From Mucilaginibacter aquariorum (GTDB lineage Bacteria > Bacteroidota > Bacteroidia > Sphingobacteriales > Sphingobacteriaceae): a DNA stretch of 64,000 nt. A model generated the notes under the pieces. It saw nothing but the letters and a program-made list of their open reading frames with translations. It made no database searches and was not told the DNA's origin. Location of the stretch: positions 1 to 64,000 of the forward strand of contig NZ_JANHOH010000008.1 of assembly GCF_024498135.1 (NCBI RefSeq), written 5' to 3'. The stretch's first letter is position 1, and each line of letters starts with the position of its first letter. The position numbers and the translations under genes are program-made. Shown in pieces: positions 43,913-52,857 of the stretch.

Positions 43913-44495
43913 TTAATCCCTTTAATTGCTGAATTAGGACAGCAAATGTATATTAAATCGGACGTTGTGTCTATTGTTGGATACAAAACTATCCAATAAT
44001 TTTTAATTACCAAATTAATCGTAAGGTTTTTTTCCTATAACGATTTAAGCAATGTTTTTAATTGGTAGTAATAATTATATCGTTAAAGTATTGATCGTTT
44101 CCATTTTTTGAAATTGTCGTTGAGTTATCGGAGGGTCCTTGATTCGGGCTGTGCAAAAACAGGGCATGTAAATTCAGCCCATAGATGACTACTTAGAAAA
44201 GCCTAAAAAGGGTTTTAAAACGTCCAAATTCGCCCCTTAAAAGTATTGGTTCGATTGCATTTGATAAGATTTTTTTTGAAAAGAAAATTGTGGAAAATGC
44301 AGTTTTCGCGCTCGTACAAAGCGTACATTTTACACCACTTCCAAATGTTATTTCGCTTTTTATAAAAATGCTATGCATGCATTGGAATGGCGCTTTAAAA
44401 ATTTAATCAAATCATGCTAACAAATTCGTTCCAGTTTCGGTTATTTGCAGGATATAATTAGATTTGCACTTTCTCATAGAAACTTTATTTAATAA
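43913..44495. other. 583-nt AT-rich intergenic region
   Basis: It separates the divergent NlpC/P60 and pdhA genes. No credible coding sequence is seen: a 61-codon minus frame (44193-44378) has no family features. A promoter -7 box for pdhA lies at its right end. The middle, about 44030-44400, has no repeats or hairpins that I could identify. Confidence 0.6.
44459..44466 (+). promoter_or_regulatory. -7 box of pdhA
   Basis: TAGATTTG matches TAnnTTTG about 30 nt before the pdhA ATG. The -33 element is not clear. Confidence 0.45.
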
Positions 44496-45491
44496 ATGAG
44501 TTCAATCGAAATAACTAAAGACACCTACCTGATGTGGTATGAGTCTATGCTACTGATGCGTAAGTTTGAAGAAAAAACCGGTCAATTATACGGTCAGCAA
44601 AAAATACGCGGATTTTGCCACTTGTACATAGGCCAGGAAGCTGTATTAGCAGGCGCCATGTCTGTTATACGCCACGAAGACAGTTTGATAACCGCATACC
44701 GCGATCACGCTCACGCTTTGGCAAAAGGCACAAGCCCTAACGCTATCATGGCCGAAATGTACGGTAAAGCAACCGGATGCTCAAAAGGCAAAGGCGGCTC
44801 GATGCACATGTTCGACAAGGAAAACCATTTTTATGGCGGGCATGGTATTGTAGGCGGCCAGATCCCGATGGGTGCAGGTATCGCATTTGCAGAACAGTAC
44901 AAAGGGACCGATAACGTAAACATTGCCTACATGGGCGATGGTGCCGTGCGCCAGGGTGCACTAACCGAAACCTTTAATATGGCCGCGTTATGGAAGCTAC
45001 CTGTAATTTTTGTTTGCGAAAACAATGGTTACGCCATGGGTACTTCGGTAGAGCGTACTACCATACAAACAGATATTTACAAATTAGGCTTGCCTTACGG
45101 TATCCCGTCATCACCGGTTGATGGTATGGACCCGGTTGCAGTACACAATGCAATGGACGAAGCTGTATCACGCGCACGCCGCGGCGAAGGCCCAACCTTT
45201 TTAGAAATGCGTACATACCGTTTCAAAGGCCACTCGATGAGCGATCCGCAGAAATACCGTACCAAGGAAGAGCTGGAAAGCTACAAAACAAAAGACCCTA
45301 TTGAAACAGTAAAACTAACTATACAAAAAGAAGGTTATGCTGATGATAAATGGTTTGAAGAGATAGATGCTAAAATTAAGGCACAGGTTGAAGAGGCAGT
45401 TAAATTTGCCGAAGAATCGCCTTGGCCTGATGCATCAGAACTTTATACTGATGTTTATGTACAACAGGATTATCCTTACATCCGCGACTAA
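44496..45491 (+). CDS. pdhA: Pyruvate dehydrogenase E1 component subunit alpha
   Basis: PdhA (331 aa) binds thiamine diphosphate with the beta subunit and decarboxylates pyruvate. The TPP motif runs from GDG (147-149) through ENNG (175-178), and the KGKGGSMHMFDKE and YRFKGHSMSDPQKYR loops (phosphorylation-loop region in eukaryotes) are typical. It is followed 41 nt later by the E2 gene. The E1 beta and E3 genes are not in this window. Confidence 0.94.
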   Translation: MSSIEITKDTYLMWYESMLLMRKFEEKTGQLYGQQKIRGFCHLYIGQEAVLAGAMSVIRHEDSLITAYRDHAHALAKGTSPNAIMAEMYGKATGCSKGKGGSMHMFDKENHFYGGHGIVGGQIPMGAGIAFAEQYKGTDNVNIAYMGDGAVRQGALTETFNMAALWKLPVIFVCENNGYAMGTSVERTTIQTDIYKLGLPYGIPSSPVDGMDPVAVHNAMDEAVSRARRGEGPTFLEMRTYRFKGHSMSDPQKYRTKEELESYKTKDPIETVKLTIQKEGYADDKWFEEIDAKIKAQVEEAVKFAEESPWPDASELYTDVYVQQDYPYIRD

Positions 45492-45532
45492 TATCTTATA
45501 TTTATAAATATTAACAATATTCATCACAGTAT

Positions 45533-47215
45533 ATGGCTGAAGTAGTTAAAATGCCTAAAATGAGCGATACCATGACCGAAGGGGTATTGGCGAAATGGCA
45601 TAAAAAAGTTGGCGACAAGGTAAAATCGGGCGATGTTTTGGCCGAGATAGAAACCGATAAAGCCACTATGGATTTTGAATCGTACCAGGATGGCACCCTG
45701 CTTTATGTAGGTGTTGAAGAAGGCAGCGCCGTTCCGGTTGATGCTGTTATTGCCGTTTTAGGTAAAGAGGGTGAAGATTATAAATCTGTTTTAGAAAGCG
45801 CTGCTGCACCTGCAAAAACAGAAGAAAAACCTGCCGAAGAAGCTAAACCTGCCGTTGCTGAAGATAAAAAGGCTGCTGCACCGGCTGCTGCTGCAAAACC
45901 AAAAGTAGACTTATCAAGCATACCGGCAGCGGTTATCCGTATGCCATTGCTTAGCGATACCATGACCGAGGGTACTATTGAAAAATGGTACTTTAAAGTT
46001 GGCGATAAAGTAAAAGCAGATGATTCACTTGCTGATGTAGCAACCGATAAGGCTACTATGGAGGTTGTGGGTTACGAAGAAGGCACACTATTATATGTTG
46101 GCCTTAAAGAAGGCGAAGCTGCAAAGGTAAATGACATTATTGCCATTGTAGGTAAAGAAGGTACCGATATCACCCCGTTATTACAGAATGATGCCGGAGC
46201 TGAAGCACCTGCAGAAGCTGCCGCTGAAGAATCAAAAGAAGCCGCCGCACCAGCTGCAACGTCTGACGCTGCGCCAACTGCTACTGCAGCGGGTTCAACA
46301 GAAGATGACAGCCGTGTTAAGGCGTCTCCGTTAGCACGTAAAATAGCTAAAGATAAAGGCATTAATTTAAATGATGTAAAAGGCAGTGCCGATGGCGGCC
46401 GTATCATCAAAAAAGATATAGAAGGCTTTACACCATCTGCAAAACCTGCAGAAACCGCTAAACCGCAAGAAGGCGCACCAGCTGCTTCCCCTGCAGAAAA
46501 AGCACCGGTTGTATTGCCAACTTACACAGGCGAAGAGAAATTTACCGAAAGAAACGTTACGCAGATGCGTAAGGCTATCAGCAGAAGGTTATCTGAAAGC
46601 TTGTTCACCGCGCCGCACTTCTACGTTACCATGTCGATAGATATGGACCAGGCAATTGCTGCCCGTAACAAAATGAACGAGGTTGCACCGGTTAAAATAT
46701 CATTTAACGATTTTGTATTAAAAGCTTGCGCGGTTGCCTTAAAACAACACCCTGCTATTAATTCATCGTTCCTGGGCGATAAGATCCGCACCAACGAGCA
46801 TGTGCACATTGGTGTAGCTGTAGCGGTTGACGAAGGTTTGCTGGTGCCGGTTATAAAGTATGCCGATGGTAAATCGTTAAGCCACATCTCGCAAGAGGTA
46901 AAAGAGTTTGCCGGTAAAGCGAAATCTAAAAAATTACAACCTGCCGAAATGGAAGGTTCAACTTTCACCATATCAAACCTTGGTATGTTTGGTGTTGATG
47001 AGTTTACCGCTATTATTAATACACCAAATGCTTGTATCCTTGCCGTTAGTGGTATAGCGCAAGTGCCGGTTGTTAAAAATGGCGCGGTAGTACCCGGCAA
47101 TGTAATGAAGGTTACCCTAAGCTGTGATCACCGTGTGGTTGATGGTGCAACAGGTGCCGCGTTCCTGCAAACATTAAAATCATTACTGGAAGAGCCGGTA
47201 AGGATGATGATATAA
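45533..47215 (+). CDS. pdhC: Dihydrolipoamide acetyltransferase (E2) of pyruvate dehydrogenase
   Basis: This 560-aa E2 has two lipoyl domains (about residues 1-80 and 131-205) with lipoyl lysines K43 and K173 in the TDKATM motifs, Ala/Pro-rich linkers, a peripheral subunit-binding domain (about 262-300, ASPLARKIAKDKGINL) and a catalytic domain (about 340-560) with DHRVVDGATGAAFL. It transfers acetyl groups to CoA in the core of the complex. It is co-oriented with pdhA, so the two are likely one operon. Confidence 0.95.
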   Translation: MAEVVKMPKMSDTMTEGVLAKWHKKVGDKVKSGDVLAEIETDKATMDFESYQDGTLLYVGVEEGSAVPVDAVIAVLGKEGEDYKSVLESAAAPAKTEEKPAEEAKPAVAEDKKAAAPAAAAKPKVDLSSIPAAVIRMPLLSDTMTEGTIEKWYFKVGDKVKADDSLADVATDKATMEVVGYEEGTLLYVGLKEGEAAKVNDIIAIVGKEGTDITPLLQNDAGAEAPAEAAAEESKEAAAPAATSDAAPTATAAGSTEDDSRVKASPLARKIAKDKGINLNDVKGSADGGRIIKKDIEGFTPSAKPAETAKPQEGAPAASPAEKAPVVLPTYTGEEKFTERNVTQMRKAISRRLSESLFTAPHFYVTMSIDMDQAIAARNKMNEVAPVKISFNDFVLKACAVALKQHPAINSSFLGDKIRTNEHVHIGVAVAVDEGLLVPVIKYADGKSLSHISQEVKEFAGKAKSKKLQPAEMEGSTFTISNLGMFGVDEFTAIINTPNACILAVSGIAQVPVVKNGAVVPGNVMKVTLSCDHRVVDGATGAAFLQTLKSLLEEPVRMMI

Positions 47216-47250
47216 GTCGGAAGTCCGTAGTCGGAAAGTCCGAAAGATTT

Positions 47251-47284
47251 AAAAAAGCGATGGGTTTACTCATCGTTTTTTTTG
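47251..47284 (+). terminator. Terminator after the E2 gene
   Basis: AAAAAAGCGATG and CATCGTTTTTTTT pair around a short loop (one G-T pair), followed by a T-run. Confidence 0.75.
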
Positions 47285-47304
47285 TTTGTACGCACTCCCC
47301 ACCA

Positions 47305-47387
47305 CGTCATCGCGAGGTACGAAGCAATCTCTTCACATGCAAAGCGGCCTGCCAAGTTCGGAGATTGCTTCGTACCTCGCAATGACG
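47305..47387. repeat. Dispersed palindromic repeat, family B
   Basis: It begins CGTCATCGCGAGGTACGAAG and ends CGTACCTCGCAATGACG with inner arms GCAATCTC and GAGATTGC. The second copy is at 50044-50138. It shares the GTCAT...ATGAC ends with families A and C. Confidence 0.9.
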
Positions 47388-47559
47388 GTTATTTAATTGT
47401 TACGCCGCGCAAAACTCGGGCATCGGTTCATTGATGAACAAATTATTCTATTTACCTTTAGCAAGTTATAAGGTTGAAATGCTATATTTCGGCCTGTGCT
47501 GAAGCCTAAACCGCCGGCATTATGTAAAACTTATCACTCATAAAAGCTTAGACAGTAAG

Positions 47560-48279
47560 ATGCCTAATTGTAAAAATTGCAATACCGAAGTAAATCAAAA
47601 CTATTGTTCAAATTGCGGACAAGCGTCAGTCCTTAAAAGAATTGACAGCCATTACATCGTTCACGAAATTGAACACATCTTACACGTCGAACGGGGGATA
47701 TTATACACCGTTAAGGAGCTTTTAATACGACCGGGGGAATGTGTGAGGCATTTTATTTCTGAAAATAGGAGCCGGCTTGTAAAGCCCATTATTTTTATCA
47801 TCATAACTTCTTTGATCTATTCACTCGTAAATCACTTTTTTCATATCGAGGACGGTTATGTGAAATATGAAGACTCAAAAAAAACGACTACAGCGCTGAT
47901 CTTTCAATGGATAAGCGGGCATTATGGCTACGCGAATATCATGATGGGGATGTTTATCGCGTTATGGACTAAACTATTTTTCAAAAAGCACGACTACAAT
48001 TTTTTTGAAATTCTGATCCTCCTGTGTTTTACTATGGGGATGGGGATGCTGATCTTCACTGTTTTTGCAATTGTTACCGGCATAACACATTATAATTTGC
48101 TGGAATTTGGCGGCTATGTGGGAGTAATTTACTCTGCCTGGGCAATAGGTCAATTTTTTAACAAGAGTAAGGCAAGCTCCTATTTTAAGGCACTTGCCTC
48201 TTACATGTTGGGGATGATCACATTTTTCCTTTTGGCAATGGCAATAGGGGCAGTAACCGACTTGGTTATTAAACACTAA
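47560..48279 (+). CDS. DUF3667 membrane protein with zinc ribbon
   Basis: This 239-aa protein opens with a zinc ribbon (CKNCNTEVNQNYCSNCGQ, residues 4-21) followed by a DUF3667 region (HYIVHEIEHILHVERGI and LLIRPGECVRHFI) and then four or five hydrophobic helices. Members of this family are Bacteroidota membrane proteins of unknown role. It lies alone between two repeat-containing spacers. Confidence 0.88.
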   Translation: MPNCKNCNTEVNQNYCSNCGQASVLKRIDSHYIVHEIEHILHVERGILYTVKELLIRPGECVRHFISENRSRLVKPIIFIIITSLIYSLVNHFFHIEDGYVKYEDSKKTTTALIFQWISGHYGYANIMMGMFIALWTKLFFKKHDYNFFEILILLCFTMGMGMLIFTVFAIVTGITHYNLLEFGGYVGVIYSAWAIGQFFNKSKASSYFKALASYMLGMITFFLLAMAIGAVTDLVIKH

Positions 48280-48415
48280 TAGTTAGTGGTGCCTGCCGCC
48301 GCGAGCTTTCAGCTCGTGTTATTGCATGGCACAGTGCCGTTACGAGATACGCTACGCTAACTCGCGGCAGCGTCGAAGGGGTTACCCATCGTTATTTTTG
48401 TTTGTACTAATGTGG

Positions 48416-48486
48416 GTCATCCTGAGCCTGTCGAAGGACGCGCGGAGGGTATAGCCCGCTAATGGTTCGACAAGCTCACCATGACA
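48416..48486. repeat. Dispersed palindromic repeat, family A
   Basis: GTCATCCTGAGCCTGTCGAAGG pairs with GGTTCGACAAGCTCACCATGAC with an asymmetric loop. A fragment resembling family B (GCAATACAGCAATGACGG, near 48512-48530) follows. The rest of the 48280-48561 gap holds no gene. Confidence 0.8.
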
Positions 48487-48561
48487 TTCTGCTTTTATTA
48501 CATCGCTGCCGCAATACAGCAATGACGGTTATTTATTAACTTGCCTCCTTACTATACCACC

Positions 48562-49338
48562 ATGCTATATTTCATCATCGCGCTCGTTATTATTATTGCT
48601 ATATACTTTGCTAAACGCGATATAAAGCCAATGGTACAATGGCCTATATCGCAATTAAAGGCATTGCTTACGGAGCATGTAGATTATTATAACAAGCTGA
48701 GCGATGCAGATAAAACGATATTTGAGCAAAAGATACAAACGTTTTTGAATACTGTGCGGATAGAAGGTGTAGGTCTAATGATAACCGATACCGACCGCAT
48801 AATGGTGGCATCAAGCGCGGTGATACCCATTTTCGCTTTTAAGGACTGGACTTACCGTAACGTAACCAACGTGCTTTTATACCCCGATACCTTTGATAAA
48901 GTTTTTCAGTATGAAGGGAACGAAGGCGAAGGCCGGAGTATTATGGGCATGGTAGGCAGCGGGTTTATGAACGGGCAAATGATATTATCGCGCAACGCGC
49001 TCATAAAAGGCTTTTCCAAAAATGGAGGTATGGAAAATACCGGCATCCACGAATTTGTGCACCTGCTGGATAAAGCCGATGGCGCTACAGATGGCATCCC
49101 CGAGGGGTTCCTGCCACACGAGTACATTGAGCCCTGGGTGCGGATGATGCACCAGGAGATCCACAAGATAGAAGAAGGGCATTCGGATATTGACATGTAT
49201 GCCACAACAAACGAAGCGGAGTTTTTTGCCGTGGTATCCGAATACTTTTTTGAAAAACCCGACCAGTTCCAGACCAAACACCCCGGGCTTTATGATATGC
49301 TGAGTAAAGTGTTTGGGCAAGATCCTGCAAAAGAATAA
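48562..49338 (+). CDS. MtfA-like zinc-dependent peptidase
   Basis: This 258-aa protein starts with one membrane helix (about residues 2-16) and contains the zincin motif HEFVH (163-167) in the context TGIHEFVHLLDKADGATDG. That matches the MtfA (M90) family, whose E. coli member binds the Mlc repressor. A TTG at 48541 extends the frame by seven codons; the ATG at 48562 is preferred. The next gene starts 5 nt after its stop, so they may be co-transcribed. Confidence 0.9.
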   Translation: MLYFIIALVIIIAIYFAKRDIKPMVQWPISQLKALLTEHVDYYNKLSDADKTIFEQKIQTFLNTVRIEGVGLMITDTDRIMVASSAVIPIFAFKDWTYRNVTNVLLYPDTFDKVFQYEGNEGEGRSIMGMVGSGFMNGQMILSRNALIKGFSKNGGMENTGIHEFVHLLDKADGATDGIPEGFLPHEYIEPWVRMMHQEIHKIEEGHSDIDMYATTNEAEFFAVVSEYFFEKPDQFQTKHPGLYDMLSKVFGQDPAKE

Positions 49339-49343
49339 CGATT

Positions 49344-50036
49344 ATGACATTCGCAGATAGAGTAATCGATTTTAACCGGCAACTGGAATATGCCGGCCCG
49401 CCATTGCCCAATGGTATCCGCATCATGAACCCTTACAGAGAGGAGGAAAATGCCTTGCGGATCTCATCAGAATTTTATCGTAAGTACTATAACGACGATA
49501 ATAAACGCCACCTTATTCTTGGTATTAACCCCGGCAGGTTTGGCGGCGGATTAACGGGCGTTCCGTTTACCGATCCCAAACGCATGATAGCTGAATGCGG
49601 CATTGCTTATGAGGGTAAGCTAACCCACGAACCATCATCTGTTTATGTTTACGAAATGATAAACGCTTATGGTGGTGTAGAAGCATTTTATAATAAGCTT
49701 TATATCAATTCGCTTTGTCCGCTGGGTTTTACATCAATTGACAACAAACGCCGGGAAAAGAATTACAACTATTACGATAGCCGGGAACTTTGTACTACGG
49801 TAACCCCTTTTATGATCGATAACATAAAAAAACAAATTGCTTTGGGCTGCCATACCGATGTAGCATTCTGTTTTGGCACCGGGCAAAACGAGAAGTTTTT
49901 GAAGAAGCTGAACGACGGACACGGGTTTTTCAAAAGGATAGTAGCGCTGGAGCACCCCCGGTTTATAATGCAGTATAAAAGTAAAACCAAGCAGGCCTAT
50001 ATTGATAAATATCTGGAAGCGTTTAGCGGGGTGTAA
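49344..50036 (+). CDS. SMUG2-like uracil-DNA glycosylase family protein
   Basis: This 230-aa protein matches the SMUG2-like/DUF4918 group of uracil-DNA glycosylase superfamily proteins. The motif-A-like LGINPGRFGGGLTGVPFTDP (GINPG at 60-64) and the C-terminal LEHPRF motif are visible. It probably removes damaged or deaminated bases, but the substrate is inferred. It follows the MtfA-like gene by 5 nt. Confidence 0.82.
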   Translation: MTFADRVIDFNRQLEYAGPPLPNGIRIMNPYREEENALRISSEFYRKYYNDDNKRHLILGINPGRFGGGLTGVPFTDPKRMIAECGIAYEGKLTHEPSSVYVYEMINAYGGVEAFYNKLYINSLCPLGFTSIDNKRREKNYNYYDSRELCTTVTPFMIDNIKKQIALGCHTDVAFCFGTGQNEKFLKKLNDGHGFFKRIVALEHPRFIMQYKSKTKQAYIDKYLEAFSGV

Positions 50037-50043
50037 AATTAAT

Positions 50044-50138
50044 CGTCATTGCGAGGTACGAAGCAATCTCTTTAGGATAGTTGTACACCTTGCATGAAGG
50101 ATTTGCTTAAAGAGATTGCTTCGTACCTCGCAATGACG
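50044..50138. repeat. Dispersed palindromic repeat, family B
   Basis: CGTCATTGCGAGGTACGAAG and CGTACCTCGCAATGACG form the outer arms; AGCAATCTCTTTA and TAAAGAGATTGCT the inner arms. This second copy is more perfect than the one at 47305. Confidence 0.93.
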
Positions 50139-50140
50139 CG

Positions 50141-50190
50141 TGGTGGGGACGTCATCCTGTGGTGGGGGCGTCAACCTGTGGGGGGTCATG
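50141..50190. repeat. Short G-rich tandem repeat, 19-nt unit
   Basis: TGGTGGGGACGTCATCCTG and TGGTGGGGGCGTCAACCTG are direct repeats, followed by a partial third unit TGGGGGGTCATGG that merges into a family A palindrome. It lies between the two repeat types. Confidence 0.65.
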
Positions 50191-50234
50191 GTGAGCCTGT
50201 CGACCATTAATCCTTCGACAGGCTCAGGATGACA
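50185..50234. repeat. Dispersed palindromic repeat, family A (short)
   Basis: GTCATGGTGAGCCTGTCG and CGACAGGCTCAGGATGAC pair with a short loop. It is close to the end of the vWA gene. Confidence 0.85.
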
Positions 50235-50252
50235 TGTCATTTTATTATTTAC

Positions 50253-52205
50253 TTACTCATCATCACTCACCTTAGCCAATTCAGTGCCTTTGCTTAACAG
50301 TTTCGCACTCTCGGCCAGGCGGATAAACTCCGAACGGTAACCTTCACTATCATCACCTTTGCCGGCACGGGCAGTAGCAATGGCATGGGCAAAGCTGGCT
50401 TTTTGCTTAAATTTAGAATCGCGCAGCAGCATACCCACTTCCGCCACTGCCGATGCAAATTTGAAATCGGTTGAGGTAAGTTTAAAGTCTACAGGCTTAT
50501 CGTAAACAACTGCCTGGCTCATCTTACTTACGGATGAAACCGGCTCTTTGTACCTGAATTTTATGGTCATCATTTCTGATGAGCCCGAAGCAGCAACTTT
50601 AACTTCATTCTTCTGATACTTCAACGGATCAACACTAACCATATAATCATCTTTTATCCCGGCAGGTACAATCTCATAAAAGGCGGTAACGGTATGGCCG
50701 CTGCCCATATCGCCGGCATCTTTTTTATCATCATTAAAATCTTCCTTGTTTAAAATGCGGTTCTCGTAACCCAGCAGGCGATAGGCCTGTACTTTGGCCG
50801 GGTTAAACTCTATCTGCAGTTTTACATCTTTAGCAACAGTGAACAAAGTGCCGCCAAATTCGCTCACCAACGTTTTGCGGGCCTCGGTAATATTATCAAT
50901 GTAGGCATAGTTACCATTGCCCTTATCGGCCAGGGTTTCCATTTTACTGTCTTTATAATTACCCATACCATAACCCAAAACAGAAAGGAAAATGCCGCTT
51001 TCGCGTTTCTTTTCGATCAGTTTTTCCATATCATCATCGCTTGATGCACCAACGTTAAAGTCGCCGTCGGTAGCCAGTATAATGCGGTTGTTTCCGGTTT
51101 TTATAAAGTTTGCTGTCGCGATTTTATAGGCCAGTTTAATGCCCTCTCCTCCCGCGGTAGATCCACCGGCACTTAGGTTATCTATAGCGTTTTTAATAGT
51201 TTCTTTTTTGTCGCCACCGGTTGATGGCAGCACCACTCCCGCAGCACCGGCATAAACTACGAGGGCAACTTTATCTTGCGGGCGCAGCTGGTCCACCAGC
51301 ATTTTTAGGGACGATTGTACCAGCGGCAATTTATTAGCACTGCTCATTGAACCCGATACATCTATCAAAAACACCAGGTTTGATGCCGGCAAATTTTTGG
51401 TAGCAATGGTTTTTGCCTTTAGGCCGATGCGCAGCAGGCGGTGTTTGGTATTCCACGGCGCAGATGAAAGCTCGGTATGGATGGCAACCGGACTGTTATC
51501 AGTAGGGCCTGCCAGGTTGTAAATAAAGTAGTTGATCATTTCCTCCACACGCACGGCATCTGCAGGCGGCAATTGTCCGTTATTGATAAAACGCCTTACA
51601 TTACTGTAGGAGGCTGCATCAACATCGACAGAAAAGGTTGAAAGCGGGGTGGACGCCGCATTGGTAAAGCTATTTTCGGTAATGCCTTTGTAACTTTCGT
51701 TATCTTCTGCAGGGGCAGGGGCTAAATATCCATAGCTGCTTATTCCCCGTATCTTCACTTCGCGGGCGGCCCCGGGTGCTCCGTTAACGGCAACTCCCGA
51801 TACCAGGCCCCGGATCATTTGAGAACTTTTTACCTGGGCAACGCTGCCGGTTACATCTTTTCTTCTCTGTATCCCATACGCGGTTACTACTACTTCGTTT
51901 AACGCACTTGATGCTGCTTTTAAGTATACATCAATTTTAGTTTTACTGCCGATGTTGATATACTGTGGTTGAAAACCAATAAAGTTAAAGATGAGCGTTG
52001 CGCTACCATCGGGTACGGTTATAGAATAGGAGCCTTTAGCATTTGTTTGGGTGCCGGTACTTGTACCTTTTAATAAAACGGTTACGCCGGGTATTGGCAA
52101 TTTGTCATCGGCAGAATATACGGTTCCGCTAATGGTGTGTGTTGTGCCACGTTTAAATCCGGTAAGTGCGGCAAACATCATAATGATCACTAAAAACTTT
52201 TTCAT
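50253..52205 (-). CDS. Exported vWA protein with CarboxypepD-like domain and plug remnant (YfbK-type)
   Basis: This 650-aa protein has a signal-like start, a CarboxypepD_reg-like domain (about residues 24-95, IPGVTVLLKGTS), a TonB-box-like EVVVTAYGIQRR stretch (104-115) followed by a short plug-like remnant (about 116-157), then a vWF N-terminal segment (about 185-230), a vWA domain with MIDAS DVSGSMSS (282-289) and a DUF3520-type C-terminus. The first 155 residues look like a shortened SusC front end joined to a YfbK-type body. It is divergent from an ECF sigma gene, so it may be a target or partner of that system. Confidence 0.88.
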   Translation of the reverse strand: MKKFLVIIMMFAALTGFKRGTTHTISGTVYSADDKLPIPGVTVLLKGTSTGTQTNAKGSYSITVPDGSATLIFNFIGFQPQYINIGSKTKIDVYLKAASSALNEVVVTAYGIQRRKDVTGSVAQVKSSQMIRGLVSGVAVNGAPGAAREVKIRGISSYGYLAPAPAEDNESYKGITENSFTNAASTPLSTFSVDVDAASYSNVRRFINNGQLPPADAVRVEEMINYFIYNLAGPTDNSPVAIHTELSSAPWNTKHRLLRIGLKAKTIATKNLPASNLVFLIDVSGSMSSANKLPLVQSSLKMLVDQLRPQDKVALVVYAGAAGVVLPSTGGDKKETIKNAIDNLSAGGSTAGGEGIKLAYKIATANFIKTGNNRIILATDGDFNVGASSDDDMEKLIEKKRESGIFLSVLGYGMGNYKDSKMETLADKGNGNYAYIDNITEARKTLVSEFGGTLFTVAKDVKLQIEFNPAKVQAYRLLGYENRILNKEDFNDDKKDAGDMGSGHTVTAFYEIVPAGIKDDYMVSVDPLKYQKNEVKVAASGSSEMMTIKFRYKEPVSSVSKMSQAVVYDKPVDFKLTSTDFKFASAVAEVGMLLRDSKFKQKASFAHAIATARAGKGDDSEGYRSEFIRLAESAKLLSKGTELAKVSDDE

Positions 52206-52287
52206 AATCTGTTACGTTTTATTACAGGATGCATTGCAGATAAGATTTCCATAAGCGGTTAAAAAAAATTATTTTGCACTCCGCTTC

Positions 52288-52857
52288 ATGAAGTTTTTTA
52301 CCAGACCAATTAAACCAGAAGATACCGCAGACGAAGCTTTGCTTAACAGTTACCATAAAAATCGCGATTTAGCGGTTTTGGGTAAGCTGTATGAAAAGTA
52401 TATGCCGCTTGTTTATGGTGTTGGCCTAAAGTATTTAAAAGATGAAGAAGCGGCGCAGGATGCCGTGATGGCCATATTTGAAGAATTGGCACAAAAGGTA
52501 CATCAGCACGAAATAAAACAGTTCAGGAGTTGGTTATATGTATTAAGTCGTAACTATTGCCTGATGCAATTGCGGGCCGGTAAAAAAATGGAAACCGTAA
52601 CCTTAGATGAGTTTATGGAATTTACGCCGGTTTTGCATCCTGATACTGAGAACCGCGAAGAAGCCATGCAGGCGCTGGAGCGGTGTATGGATAAGTTAAC
52701 GTCGGCACAAAAAGAGAGCGTAAAGTTATTTTACCTTGACGAGAAGTGTTATAAAGAGGTGGCCGATATAACCGGCTTTACCATGAACGAGGTGAAAAGT
52801 TATATACAAAACGGAAAGCGCAACCTTAAAATTTGCCTGGAGAAGAACAGTGAATAA
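52288..52857 (+). CDS. ECF-type RNA polymerase sigma factor
   Basis: This 189-aa sigma factor has region 2 (about residues 35-95, DEEAAQDAVMAIFEELAQ) and region 4 (about 130-185, CYKEVADITGFTMNEVKSYI). It would direct transcription of a small regulon. The stop overlaps the next gene (start GTG at 52850) by 8 nt, which is typical of a sigma/anti-sigma pair. It is divergent from the vWA gene with only 82 nt between start codons. Confidence 0.93.
   Translation: MKFFTRPIKPEDTADEALLNSYHKNRDLAVLGKLYEKYMPLVYGVGLKYLKDEEAAQDAVMAIFEELAQKVHQHEIKQFRSWLYVLSRNYCLMQLRAGKKMETVTLDEFMEFTPVLHPDTENREEAMQALERCMDKLTSAQKESVKLFYLDEKCYKEVADITGFTMNEVKSYIQNGKRNLKICLEKNSE

Larger units (their letters stand above)
47216..47559. 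other. Intergenic region with terminator and family B repeat
   Basis: This 344-nt stretch contains short direct repeats GTCGGAAGTCCG (about 47217-47245), a terminator (47251-47283) and a family B palindrome (47305-47387). The remainder has no gene or clear promoter. Confidence 0.65.

Noticed and set aside
44193..44378. 61-codon minus-strand ORF between NlpC/P60 and pdhA
   Set aside because: No family features, no promoter or ribosome-binding context, AT-rich composition and a random-looking protein with many Phe/Ser/Thr.
47299..50236. Possible CRISPR or integron-like array of repeats
   Set aside because: The palindromes are dispersed, of several families and differ in loop and spacing; there are no regular spacers, cas genes, integrase or attC-like order.
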